Made by a program: the position numbers and the translations under genes. From the NCBI GenBank assembly GCA_012295275.1, contig CM022677.1, positions 11,498,441 through 11,558,440 on the forward strand: 60,000 nt of DNA, in the 5' to 3' direction. This document shows positions 12,239 to 23,061 of the stretch, in pieces (positions within the stretch are counted from its first letter, which is position 1; every line of letters starts with the position of its first letter). Below the pieces are notes generated by a model, which was given only the letters and a program-made list of their open reading frames with translations, was not told the DNA's origin and ran no database searches. Origin of the DNA: Chrysomallon squamiferum (Eukaryota; Mollusca; Gastropoda; Neomphalida; Peltospiridae).

Positions 12239-13907
12239 TTATTGTTTATAACGTTTAAATATGTCTATTTGTGTCTCTTGAATTGTTTCTGTGAAGTCGT
12301 CGTAGAACGGTTGAGATTCCGGTATGTAGATCTTTAATGTTTTGTTATTTGAAGGCGGTGAGGGACACACCACTTCATCCTCTTCTTCTAATTTACGTTT
12401 ACTACCTTTGTTTTCATCAGATTCACCTTTGAATCGTTTCTGACTCTGTATGAAGAGATCCTGCGAAGCACAATAATTATTTTCCTGTTCTGGTTCGTCA
12501 TCGTCTGACGATATCTCGATATATTTTCTTTTGTTAGGTGATGAATTGCAAAGTATACGTTGACTGTCTGACTGTCATCAAAGTTATCTCTGAAATAACT
12601 ATTCCTGCCGTCGACTGTATTGTCATTTATATTGTTATTATGTTTTAGTCTAAAATATTCCCTGTCATTTTCCAAAGCTATCATCATTTCGACCTCTGTA
12701 GGTTCGAAACCCATTTTGAATAATCCTGGATGTATTAGATTATAGGCTTGCTTCAATGTATCACTTTTCTTTAAATCATGTAGAAAATAGAGTCGGGTTT
12801 TCATTATACTGATCTGACTAGAGGTCAGTCCGTCTCCAAACGGGTTGTTAGAGTTGATCATGCATAGATTAGCTCGACAGTAGGTAGGTGCAGTTCCTTT
12901 ACGCTCACAAGTGGCTTTGCTTCCGCTTAGTAGATCTTTGTACTTGTCTATATTACTTTGCATGATACAAATCTCTTCACCTAGCACAATCTTCTTGTTA
13001 CCTAGCATCTGCCAGGGGAAATTATCCTTGGCTATTTTTCCGGCGCAGTTAAGACATTCGAACATACTGCTCGATATCATTGTTTTACCGGAATCGGATT
13101 CTCCTTGTAAGTACAATCCTACTTTCTTTTTTCCTTTTCCTTTCAAAAGAGAAACAATTAACACATACAACCATCGTTCTGGAATGCATTGTTCTACACA
13201 CCAGGTGTTGAACACTTTTAAACTGTCATCTGGTGTCATGTAATTATCGATGTTATCCGATAATGACAGAATCTGGTCGTATGCGTTCTTGTCTGCTTCC
13301 TCTTCCATGTATTTCGATCTAGCAGCCTTGAATAGCTTTTCTCCTGATGTGTTAGCTACTGCATTACATATGGCTTTAAACTCGTTACTGTTACTTCATA
13401 TTTGCCGATTAACAAATTCAGTTTAACTGGATGTTTAACTATTAGTTTATACAAGAAGTCAAATGTATCAGCTGATTTGTTCGTTATCAGATGAGATGGA
13501 ACTAGTTGATCCTGTTTGTTAGTATTACATACAGCAACATTGTTTTCGTCTTCAGGTATAGTTTCTAACATCACTTCCTCCATCTTAGCTGCTGCGGAAG
13601 ATGTTCCTTTGCCGTGATTCACGACAGGAGATGATGTTGTACTCTTATTGGAATTGACGTCTTCCTTTCTCACAGGCTCTTTGATATCGGAAATAATTGT
13701 ACTGTTACCTTTTATTGGTTGATCGTCAAAAAAATCTAACAGAACGTTCATTAAGTTTTCTTCCTCCTCTTTGGAACGTTTTTCTGTTTCGTTCCAAATG
13801 TGTAGCATCTTTTCGTCATTTGTTCCTAAATACATCTTCTCCGAATCGTTCATCAAATACACCATGTAGTTTTCTACAGATGTACATTGTGGATCCTTCA
13901 ATTTTCA
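12239..13907 (-). pseudogene. NS1 replication protein, genome A, missing the nickase domain
   Basis: C-terminal two-thirds of a parvovirus-type NS1. It starts abruptly at a deletion junction with VP near 13907, just before the tyrosine motif (ENYMVYLMND). It then has the SF3 helicase with Walker A GESDSGKT (about 13081-13104), NFPWQMLGNKKIVLGEE as Walker B region, and sensor-like MINSNN. The tail is acidic/basic and ends at TAA 12239-12241 after ETIQETQIDIFKRYK. Visible breaks are a frameshift near 13395 and another near 12590. The HUH motif is absent. On the minus strand it directly follows the truncated VP gene, so this genome retains VP-N joined to NS1-C. Confidence 0.88.
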
Positions 13908-14545
13908 CTAGTGAATGTTCGTTTAAATGTTTTTTTAATGGTAATATACCTCGGATTAGCTCCAGACGTTGTACCTCCAAATCCTTGGTATAAAACGTTA
14001 TTTCCTGTAGCAGAGGCCATAGGAGCACCTTCTACAGCTTCACTTCCACCTGTATCAGTTACTTCTTCGTTCATAATAGAATCAGGTTCCATTACGGACT
14101 CTTGATGTTGAAGATACGTTCCGTTTGAATTAGATTGTGATATCCTCGTAGATAGTTGATTATTATTAGGAACTTTGGAGCTAGATCCTCCTCCAGGTTC
14201 GATGTTTTGTCGTTTCATGCCTTGTCGTGTTGTTGATTGATGTTCGTTTTGTTCTGATGTTTTTCCTGTTTGTTCGTCTTCTGGGTATATAGGCGTATTA
14301 AAAGGGTCCTCTTCGTCCGAATCCTCAATATGGTTATAGTCTTCCCGAATATTTTGTATTGCCGAATAGAAATCTTGATTAGGAATTTGTAAATTTGGAT
14401 ATTGACGTCGTATCTGTAGCCATCTATTTTGACGCTGATCCACCGGCACGTTTATCTCTGATAATATAGCCAACGCTTTAGCTTTGGCTATGGCCCAAAG
14501 TCTAGTAACTTCCTTCTTGTTCAATATACGTTTCCATTTATTCAT
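13908..14545 (-). pseudogene. VP capsid protein, genome A, N-terminal part only
   Basis: One open frame of about 212 codons from ATG at 14545. It begins with a basic helix-like segment (KKEVTRLWAIAKAKALAI), then an acidic patch EDSDEEDPFNTPIY, a polar low-complexity linker with NNNQLSTRIS, VLYQGFGGTT, and basic KKTFKRTFTS, where it stops at the deletion junction. The same layout opens VP in genome B (19828) and fragment E. The ATG overlaps the stop of the upstream small ORF as ATGA. No phospholipase A2 signature (HDxxY or YLGPG type) is present. The missing part is the jelly-roll region and C-terminus. Confidence 0.82.
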
Positions 14546-14905
14546 GAAATTGGACTAGTAGTACGCATATAATACACGTATTCGTCCTCTTGTGCTTCTA
14601 ATTCTTGTCTCTCTGTAGGTGAAACGTCGTTATCTATTGATTTATCTTCTGGTTTCACTAAATCCGTAAATTGATGCACAGCCTCTTGTATTTGACTTAG
14701 TATAGTTGGCAATACCTTCTACAGAAGACTCCACTATACTTTGTCCAATAGCAGTCGCTTGGTTTATATATATACTATCAGCTCCAACAATTTCAGCTAT
14801 AGCTGGGGCAGTCGAATCTATTATGGCTGTCGTAGCAAGTTCCACGGATGTATCAAATGCAAATTCTATGAGTTCAGCAGCTATTATACCCAAAGCTGTG
14901 AACAT
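14542..14905 (-). pseudogene. Small alanine-rich ORF upstream of VP, genome A
   Basis: Starts at 14905 with a hydrophobic segment (MFTALGIIAAELIEFAFDTS) followed by an Ala/Ile/Ser-rich stretch (AIIDSTAPAIAEIVGADSIY) and an acidic C-terminal part. One frameshift near 14695 sends it to an early stop; the alternative frame runs on to TGA at 14542-14544, inside the ATGA that starts VP. Homologues lie upstream of VP in genome B and fragment E; in E it reads straight into VP in one frame. Likely a minor capsid or VP1-unique-like product (inference). It has no phospholipase motif. Confidence 0.7.
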
Positions 14906-15069
14906 CCTAATCCATCAAACGATACCAAACAAATGAAGCATTTACAGGTAAAACATATACATATATATAATTTCAATCACGTGATATATCATGTGACGTA
15001 CGTATTAGGTCACATGATATACTCTCTTCAAAATAAAAAATAGGGGTGGGGGGTGAAAATGCAAGATAT
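14906..15069 (-). promoter_or_regulatory. Genome A right subterminal region and probable VP promoter
   Basis: Reading on the minus strand from the hairpin: the A-type subterminal inverted repeat (match to 11925-12000), CACATGATATATCACGTGAT E-box-like sites, a TATATATATG stretch, then TTAGGATGTTC at the start of the small ORF. The TTAG just before ATG could also be a splice acceptor. No experimental sign of use can be seen. Confidence 0.45.
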
Positions 15070-15320
15070 GATAGATTATCAACTCTACTCTTGTTATTGT
15101 AAAAAAAAAAAGAGTTCCTCATGAATGGCTTTTAGCTTTCTGGCTTTTTGACCATAATGTACTTTTAACCCGAAGGTGATAACGTTCCTTCTGGCGTAGC
15201 CAGAACCCGAAGGATCATAAGTTAAAAGTACATTATGGTCAAAAAGCCAAAAAGCTAAAAAGCCATGTAGTGAGGAACTTTTTTTTTTTTACAATAACAA
15301 GAGTTAGGTTGAAATCTATC
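15070..15320. repeat. Viral terminal hairpin 3, shared by genomes A and B
   Basis: A 251-bp imperfect palindrome from GATAGATTATCAACTCTACT to AGTTAGGTTGAAATCTATC, with a type I tip (GTGATAACGTTCC ... GGCGTAGCCAGAACC). The two arms differ: the left has CATGAATGG and the right CACTACATGG. The left flank is the A-type and the right flank the B-type subterminal sequence, so a single hairpin joins two different genomes. Confidence 0.92.
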
Positions 15321-15614
15321 AGGTCATTTTATTCTTCACCCCCACCCTAATTTTTTTATTTTGAAGAGTATGACGTCATATCCTATATTGACATAATATC
15401 CTGTATTAACGTCATTTCCTTTATATTTTAGCTGACGATATTTTTATTAATAATATAGTTTATTAAATTATATAATATTTTTAATAAACAAATAACAAAA
15501 ATAATTAATGTTTAATTATATTTTATTAACAGTAATTAACAATAACGTAATCATTTATTTTATTATAATATTTTAATAATATTTTAAAGAGTAAATAAAT
15601 GTTTATTTAATTAA
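15321..15614. promoter_or_regulatory. Genome B left subterminal region
   Basis: B-type stretch (CAGGTCATTTTATTCTTCAC, CCCCACCCTAA, TTTGAAGAGTATGACGTCAT) repeated inverted at 20270-20345. A CRE TGACGTCA lies at 15371-15378. The remainder is AT-rich down to the NS1 stop. Confidence 0.6.
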
Positions 15615-17739
15615 TTAATTAGCAGATTTATATTTTTTCAAAATGTCCATTTGAGTTTCCTGTATTGTTTCTGTAAACTGATCATAAAATGACGGAGTTT
15701 CAGGTATGTAGAATTTGTATTTCTTCTGTTCAGGTTGTTCAGGTTCGGATCCTACAGTTATGTATTGTCCGTCTATCTGTTCGTCCAAATTTCGTTTGAT
15801 TCCTTTTTGCTCTTGTTTTTCTACATTATTTTCCTGTTGGCTGGTTATGAACAAATCTTGAGAAGGATTATATTTTTCTACTTCCTCTTTTTCTTCATCT
15901 TTACTTGATATTTCAATATACTCTATTTTATCTTCTGATTGCTTATCATTGGATTATTTGGTGCAATGATGGATTGACTGTCATCGAAATTGTCTCTGAA
16001 GTAACTATTACGTCCTTCGAAAGTGTTGTCTTCAACGTTATTGTTATGTTTCATAGAGAAATATTCCCTGTCGTTTTCTAATGCAATTGTCATTTCGTCG
16101 TCTGTCGGTTCAAATCCTATGGTGAATAATTTAGGATGAATTAAATTGTAAGCATGTTTAAGAACATCACTTTTTTTCAAGTCCCGAAGAAAGTAAAGTC
16201 TAGTCTTCATAATGCTTATTTGGCTTGTTGTTAATCCATCTCCAAAACGATTATTCGAATTAATCATGCAAAGATTAGCTCTGCAGTAACAAGGAGTAGT
16301 ACCTTTTCTTTCGCAAGTAGCTTTACTGCCACTGAGTAAATCCTTGTATTTGTCTATATTTGTCTGATTAATCGATATTTCTTCACCTAAAACGATTCGA
16401 AAAATGTTCCCTAACATCTGCACAACTTAAACACTCAAACATACTGCTTGAGATCATAGTCTTACCGGAGTCAGACTCTCCTTGCAAATATACACCTACT
16501 TTCTTTTTACCTTTACCTTTTAGTAAAGCTACATCAAAACATATAACCATCTTTCGGGAATTTGTTGTTCTACACACCAGCTGTTAAATATTTTAAGACT
16601 GTCCTCGGGTGTCATATAATGTTCTATATCATTGTTCAAATCGGTTATTTGATCATAAGCATTCTTATCTGATTGTTCTTCCAAAAATTTAGATCTGGCC
16701 GCTTTAAATAACTTCTCTCCTGAAGTATTAGCAACAGCATTGCATATCGCTTTGAATTCATTGGAGGTACTGTCATATTTGCTAATAAGCATGTTAAGCT
16801 TATTAACTTCCGGATTTTTTACAATTAGCTTGTAAAAAAAAGTCAAACGTGTCAGCTGATTTATTGGTTATCAAGTGAGATGGAACGGTTTCATCCTTAT
16901 TATTATTGTCTGTTGTTTTATTATCTTCCATCATTATTTCTAACACCTGTTCTTCTATTTTTGCATCGGCTGAGGTTGTACCTGTTCCATGTTTAATTGT
17001 CTTGTTGCTAGTTGTTGGCTGTGGTGTAGCTTTAACATCATCTTTTCGAACAGGTTCCTTAATGGCAGGTACAATAGAATCGTTGTTTGCAACATCTTGA
17101 TTGTCAAAGAAGTCTAACAGTACGTTCATTAGTTCTTCCTCATTACTTCTGATACGTTTATCTGTATCATTCCATAATTTCAGCATCCGGTCGTCGTTTG
17201 TACCCAGATACATTTTTTCTTTGTCATTCATTAGGTAAGTCATGTAGTTCTCCAATGATGTAGTTTGAGGTTCTTTGATCTGTCTGATTTTAATGTATCC
17301 TTTTTCATTCAATATAGCTGTGTGCAGTCTCCTGTATTGACGGTCCTGTGATGGCGTTTTCATATTATTTTTCCAAATAACATGTACATGTGATCCATAT
17401 GTAGGATAATTTTTATCCAATGTACAGTCTTTTTGATGATAAACTACAAGATTTTTCCAATTTTTGTTCCTTAAGAAGGCTTTCAATTCAGTTATGACGC
17501 GATCTTGACCTTTAGACAGGAACTCGTAATTTGGTGTCGCCCAGTGATCTACTGTCTTATCCAAAATGTCTTGTGGGTCTATCTGATAACTCTTGATGTA
17601 ATTTTTTCCCTGTGTGAAAACATACTTTCCATCTTTATCTTTTACTAAACTTCTTGGAACCAGAAACTTTGGATGAACCATGTCGTAGTTTGTATGTCCA
17701 ATAATAGTTCTCTTCTGCGAGTTCCATATATCGATCCAT
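15615..17739 (-). pseudogene. NS1 replication protein, genome B, nearly full length but broken
   Basis: A NS1-type ATG lies at 17737-17739. Domains in order: an N-terminal segment with YDMVHPKFLVPRSLVKDKDG, HUH nickase motif GSHVHVIW (about 17373-17396), candidate tyrosine motif ENYMTYLMND (about 17235), linker, SF3 helicase with GESDSGKT (about 16470), IVLGEEIS, MINSNN, and a tail ending ETQMDILKKYK. Breaks: frame change just after the ATG, frameshift in an A-run near 16830, another near 16535, a deletion of about 30-40 bases near 16425 removing the segment before Walker B, and a frameshift near 15955. The intergenic promoter present before NS1 in C and D is deleted, so the long frame at 16803-18152 runs from VP into NS1. 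Confidence 0.9.
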
Positions 17740-17765
17740 TGTTTCTTTTGTTTTAATATATATAT

Positions 17766-19828
17766 TTTATATGTACCATGCACAGGCCATACTAATCGAC
17801 GTCTAGCTTTACGTTTATTCCAGTTGTCCCATACAGGACAATATACTCTCATTTTCCATTGTTTTTCAATTCTGTCTTTATATTGTTTACCAGTTTCATC
17901 TAAAAACTGATCTTGTTCAGTATGTTTTACATTGTCTTTATTTCCTGTTGGTACAGTGTCGTTACCTTTAAATATAAGGCCTTGCATAGGACCAGGACAT
18001 CCACCTAATCCTATAGGTATATATTTCGGACACATACCGGTTCTGACTAGAAATTCAACCTCACTATAATAAGTTATTTGTATATTAGCATGATAGTTAA
18101 AGAATAACGTGGCCCCACTAGTAGTTTTTTCCGACATCTGGATATAGACCAATTAAGAATATCGGAGGTCTATTACACTGAAAAGTCCTTCGATGTGATC
18201 CATCCATACATGTATTAACGTTCGGATCATCCATATCGTTGGACGCTACACCATTTTTAGATAGTTTGGTACCTCCGTCATCTACCAAAGATGGAGCACC
18301 TAGATCTTTAGATGCTTTGTTCTGGTAACATCCTTTATAATTTACATTTCTATATTGGTGATTAAAATATGTAGTAATTGCAGTTCCCATAGGATGTGTT
18401 GATGTATTAGTTACCGTAATTTCATGTGTAGGCCACACTTCTAAATTTGCTTTATTTTCATTGCTGCATTGATATCTATCTTTTTTAATATTTGCTGTCA
18501 TTTGAGTAAAATTTAAAGTCTGACTGCTTTCTCCCGGAAATATAACCAATGGAGAGTCTTTACAAGTATAATCTAATCCAAACCCACCTGCACTAATAAC
18601 TGTTTCCCGATAACCATCATGCTTTTTCATGTCATATATATAATTTGGTGTTTCAGCTGTAAAATGCATATTATCTCCTGTCTGATCCCAAGCGCTATTC
18701 AATAATTGCATAGCTACATCACTTGGAAGATATAATTTACGATCTGGTTGTACTGGTATAGCTCTTTGAGAGGTTACATCCATGCATTCCTCGTCTTGGA
18801 ATAGATTATTATGTGACAAGTTTAAATTTTTTTTCTGGTAATCCATAATCATTATAGATATCTGTAAACGTCCAAATTCTTGCATTTGGTGGTGCCATAA
18901 CTGGTACTTCGTTGGGATCGGATTTGGTATTATTTAAAACATGTATCATCATATTATTAATATTAAATCCAATTTTTTTTATCTTATACCCAACAAATTT
19001 ATCTGGTAAATTCCAATCATCAGCTTTCGTACTGGCTTGTTTGTACCAATATGGTATAATGTGTCCTCCATGATTAAATACCAATTCACAAACATTAGGA
19101 TCACCTATTGCTTTTTTCCAATTAGTGGAATCTGATCCGTTATCTAATATATTCATTTTAGCTTTTCTAGCTTTAGTAAAATGTATAACACTAGTAAATG
19201 TTCGTTTGAATGTCTTTTTAATAGTTATATATCTAGGATTAGCTCCTTTAGTGGTTCCTCCAAATCCTTGATACAAAACGTTGTTACCTGTAGCTGAAGC
19301 CATGGGAGCACCTTCAACAGCTTCGCTTCCCCCTGTATCGGTAACTTCTTCATTCATAATAGAATCAGGTTCCATTACAGACTCTTGTGGTTGAAGGTAT
19401 GTTCCTTTAGAATTAGATTGATCTAGTACATCTTGTGATATTCTATTAGATAATTGATTGTTATTAGGCAGTTTAGAATTGGAACCTCCTGCTGGTTCAT
19501 TTGTTTGTCGCTTCATTGCTTGTTTTGTTTCGGTTGTTGTTGATCCTTGTCTTGACTCTTCTTCTGAGTATATAGGCGTATTAAAAGGGTCTTCTTCGTC
19601 CGAATCCTCAATATGGTTATTGTTTTCCCGAAGACCTTGTATTGCCGTATAGAAATTTTGATTAGGAATTTGTAAATTTGGATACTGACGTCGTATCTGT
19701 AACCACCTCTTTTGACGCTGATCCACCGGCACATTTAAATCTGATAATATAGCAAATGCTTTAGCTTTAGCTATCGCCCAAAGTCTTGTCACTTCTTTCT
19801 TGTTTAACACACGTTTTCCTTTATTCAT
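17766..19828 (-). pseudogene. VP capsid protein, genome B, almost complete
   Basis: Starts at ATG 19828 (ATGA overlap with the upstream ORF). It shows the basic N-segment, acidic patch and VLYQGFGGTT as in A. The capsid core follows, with NHGGHIIPYWYKQ, FTDIYNDYGLP, SAGGFGLDY, THPMGTAITTYFN and, near the end, FFNYHANIQITYYSEVEF and CPVWDNWNKRKARRR. Roughly 680 codons remain. Two frameshifts lie in homopolymers, at the T-run near 18829 and the A-run near 18128. The usual end DWSYPI plus stop, seen in D and E, is missing: a deletion joins the WPVHGTYK region (17766) to just before the NS1 ATG. Family: parvovirus-like capsid by context and aromatic C-terminal motifs; not verified by search. Confidence 0.85.
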
Positions 19829-20189
19829 GAAATAGGACTGGTTATACGCATATAATTCACGTATTCGTCCTCTTCTTGTTCTAATTCTTCTCTCTCAGAT
19901 ATAGAAATGTTATTATCCAATTTTTTGTCGTCTGGTTGCAAGAAATCACTGAATTGATGTACGGCTTCTTCTATTTGACTTTTAGTATATGTAGCAATAC
20001 CTTCAACAGAAGATTCAACAATACTTTGTCCAATAGCTGTAGTGGCTCTAAATATATACTATCTGCTCCAACAATTTCAGCAATAGCTGGTACTGTAGAA
20101 TCTATTATAGCTGATGTCGCTAATTCAACAGATGTATCAAAAGCAAATTCTATTATTTCAGTAGCTATAATTCCCAAAGCTGTAAACAT
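19825..20189 (-). pseudogene. Small alanine-rich ORF upstream of VP, genome B
   Basis: Homologue of the genome A ORF: ATG at 20189, MFTALGIIATEIIEFAF, then an Ala/Ile-rich segment ending VGADSIY. A frameshift near 20052 truncates the readable frame at about 19971. Past it, the alternative frame runs to a TGA at 19825-19827 that overlaps the VP start as ATGA. The overlap is conserved with genome A, which argues that the arrangement is functional in the ancestor and not chance. Confidence 0.7.
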
Positions 20190-20330
20190 CCTAACACATC
20201 ATCAACAAACATAAAAATGAAAAATATATATATATATAGTTATATTATATATTATATATTATTACGGATATGGCGTCATACTCTTCAAAATAAAAAAAAT
20301 TAGGGTGGGGGGTGAAGAATAAAATGACCT
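20190..20330 (-). promoter_or_regulatory. Genome B right subterminal region and probable VP promoter
   Basis: Carries the inverted copy of the B-type subterminal sequence (with a degenerate CRE, GGCGTCAT), a TA-rich TATATATATATA segment, and GTGTTAGGATGTTTAC at the ORF start, matching the TTAGGATGTT context in genome A. Confidence 0.45.
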
Positions 20331-20577
20331 GATAGATTTCAACCTAACTCTTGTTATTGTAAAAAAAACAAAGTTCCTCATGATCTGGCTTTTTGGCTTT
20401 TTGGCTTTTTGGCCATAAGGTACTTTTAGCCCGAAGGTGATAACGTTCCTTCGGGCGTAGCCAGAACCCGAATGATCATAAGTTAAAAGTACATTATGGT
20501 CAAAAAGCCAAAAAGCTAAAAAGCCATGTAGTGAGGAACTTTGTTTTTTTTAAAATAACAAGAGTAGAGTTGATAAT
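20331..20577. repeat. Viral terminal hairpin 4, right end of genome B
   Basis: Palindrome from GATAGATTTCAACCTAACTC to AGAGTAGAGTTGATAAT with a type I tip in the same orientation as hairpins 2 and 3. Left flank B-type, right flank A-type. Arms differ by CATGATCTGG (left) against CACTACATGG (right). Confidence 0.9.
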
Positions 20578-20720
20578 ACTTTTAACTTAAGCTCCTTCGG
20601 GCGAAGCCTAAGCTCCTTCGGCTTAAAAGTACATTTGGTCAAAAAGCCAAAAAGCTAAAAGCCATTCATGAGGAACTTTGTTTGTTTTACAATAACAAGA
20701 GTAGAGTTGATAATCTATCA
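20578..20720. repeat. Viral half hairpin 5 (type II tip), left end of genome C
   Basis: Begins inside a tip (TTAAGCTCCTTCGGGCGAAG, CCTAAGCTCCTTCGGC), then a right stem arm with CATTTGGTCAAAAAGCC, CAATAACAAGAGTAGAG and A-type TGATAATCTATCATATCTTG. The left arm is missing; it abuts hairpin 4 directly. Confidence 0.85.
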
Positions 20721-20878
20721 TATCTTGCATTTTCACACCCCCACCCCATTTTTGTTTGAAGAGAAAATACAAACAAATTATAACTTTTAAACATATTATT
20801 TATTAATTATAAATACTTTATATTTAAACATATTTTTATTAACTCTGAACGTTGTATATTTAAACATATTTTTATTAA
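20721..20878. other. Genome C subterminal spacer
   Basis: A-type CATTTTCACACCCCCACCCC, then two to three short direct repeats of TTAAACATATTTTTATTAAC (20821-20880). No gene. Confidence 0.5.
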
Positions 20879-23061
20879 CTATGAACAATTTATATGTGTC
20901 ATATATTTGTATTTTTTTAAAATGTCAAATACTTCTTTACTTTCGTCGTTATCGTCGTTGTCTTGAGTTTCTTCAATTGTCATTATCATCTTTATTGCAC
21001 TTTATTTAGTTTCTGGTATGCAAATTTTTTTTTTTTTATTACAAGGTGAAGGACATATTACTTCATCATCCGAACAGTCATCATCTTCAAATTTACGTTT
21101 CTTGCTATTGTCATATTCTTGATCACTTTGAATAGTTTTCAAGCTCTTTTGACTTTGTGTAAATAAAACTTGTGATGGATTATAACTGCTGTTTTGTTGA
21201 TCTTCATCATCATCTGATATTTCAATGTAGAACCGTTTTCTAGATATGGAGTTGGATAATTCTGGTTGTAATGTTTGTGAAATATCATCAAAATTATCTC
21301 TGAAATAACTCATTTTGCCATCTATTGTATTATCAGACACATTGTTGTTTGTTTTCAATCTGAAATAATCTCTATCGTTCTCTAACGCAATCATCATCTC
21401 ATCCTCAGATGGTTCAAATCCAAGTTTAAACAAGTCAGGATGTAACAAATTATAACATTGTTTCAAAACATCATTTCTTTTCAAATCTTGGATAAAATAT
21501 AGTCTTGTTTTCATTATGCTTATTTGGCTGGATGTTAAGCCGTCTCCAAATCTATTGTTGGAATTAAGCATACATAAGTTTGCTCTGCAATACGTTGGTG
21601 TAGTGTCTTTCCGTTCGCAGGTAGCCTTGCTACCGCTAAGCAAGTCTTTATATTTGTCAATGTTACTTTGAGTGATGGAAATCTCCTCTCCTAATACTAT
21701 TTTTTTATTTCCTAACATTTGCCAAGGAAAATTATCCTTGGCAATTTTTCCAGAACAATTTAAACATTCAAACATATGCTGGATATCATAGTTTTTCCGG
21801 AGTCTGATTCCCCCTGAATATATAATCCAACTTTTTTCTTCCCATTGCCTTTTAACAGAGAAATGAGGAGAACATATAACCATCTTTCCGGAATTGCTTG
21901 CTCTACACACCAACTATTAAATATTTTCAAACTGTCTTCGGGTGTCATATAGTTATCTATTACGTTCTGGTAGATTTATGATCTGTTCGTATGCATTTTT
22001 TTCAGACTCTTCATTCATATACTTAGCTCTCGCTGCTTTGAATAATTTCTCACCGGATGTGTTGGCTACGGCACTGCAAATGGCTTTGAATTCATTACTG
22101 GTTGTATCATATTTACTTATCAGTAAATTTAATTTATTAACGTCTGGATGTTTCAGAATCAATTTGTAAAAAAAATCAAATGTCTCTGCTGATTTGTTAG
22201 CAATAAGATGTGAAGGCACTGGTTTATTTGTATCAATGTCATTTTCATTTTCGTTCATGTCAATATTTGTTGTTCTATTTTTGATGCAGCCGACGTTTCA
22301 CCTTGTCCATGTTTAATGTTATTTAATGTGAGATCGGTTTCCTTACTTGCATCTTCTTTTCTTATCGGCTCTTTAAGCTGACAAATTATGGTATCTTTCT
22401 CTGTAATGTCTTTATCATCGAAAAAGTCAAGAAGAACATTCATAAGTTCTTCTTGATCTTTTGCAGTATTAATCAGTTGGTTCCATTGATATAACGTCTT
22501 TTCATCATTAGTTCCTAAGAACATTTTTTCTTTATCATTCATGAGATACATCATGTAATTATTGAGTGATTTATCTACTGGAGACTTTAGTTTTCTTATC
22601 TTAATATACCCCTTCTCTGTCAATACAGCTCTGTGAAGACGTCTATACTGCCTGTCTTGAGAAGGTGTCTTCATGTTTGTTTTCCATATGAGATGTATAT
22701 GGGATCCATACGTCGGATAATTGCTTTCTATATTGCAGTCTTTCTGATGGTATACCACTAACATTTTCCAATTTTTATTTCGTAGAAATGACTTTAATTC
22801 TGTTATTACACGATCTTGTCCTTTTGCTAAATACTCATATTATGGTGTAGCCCAGTGATCAACTGTTTTATCCAAAATATCCTGAACATCCATTTGGTAA
22901 CTTTTAATGTAGTTCTTTCCTTGCGCATATTCATATTTGCCATCCTTGTCTTTTACTAGTGAACGTGGTACTAGGTACTTTGGGTGGATCATATCATATC
23001 CAACATGTCCAATGACAACACTGTAATAGTTGTCATCTATCGTTTGTATAAATCTATCCAT
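20879..23061 (-). pseudogene. NS1 replication protein, copy C, with its own promoter
   Basis: ATG at 23059-23061. Order: YDMIHPKYLVPRSLVKDKDG, HUH motif GSHIHLIW (about 22684-22707), tyrosine motif NNYMMYLMND, linker, SF3 helicase GESDSGKT, DNFPWQMLGNKKIVLGEE, NSNNRFG, then a Ser/Asp-rich tail with SDDDEDQQNSSYNPSQ. Lesions: in-frame TAA near 22840, frameshifts near 22257, 21955 and 21780, and a stop at 21002 beyond which a frame with IEETQ and ILKKYK continues to TAG at 20879. It is the only copy that still has both the promoter and all NS1 domains. Confidence 0.9.

Noticed and set aside
12911-13243. Plus-strand 110-residue frame inside NS1
   Set aside because: Shadow of the minus-strand helicase; no start context or family.
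14542-14905. Search for a parvovirus phospholipase A2 motif upstream of VP
   Set aside because: No HDxxY or calcium-loop glycine motif is present in A, B or E.
19971-20189. Resemblance of the small alanine-rich ORF to polyomavirus minor capsid N-termini
   Set aside because: The similarity is only composition (Ala/Ile/Glu-rich helix); the Met-Gly myristoylation start is absent and all other genes are parvovirus-like.
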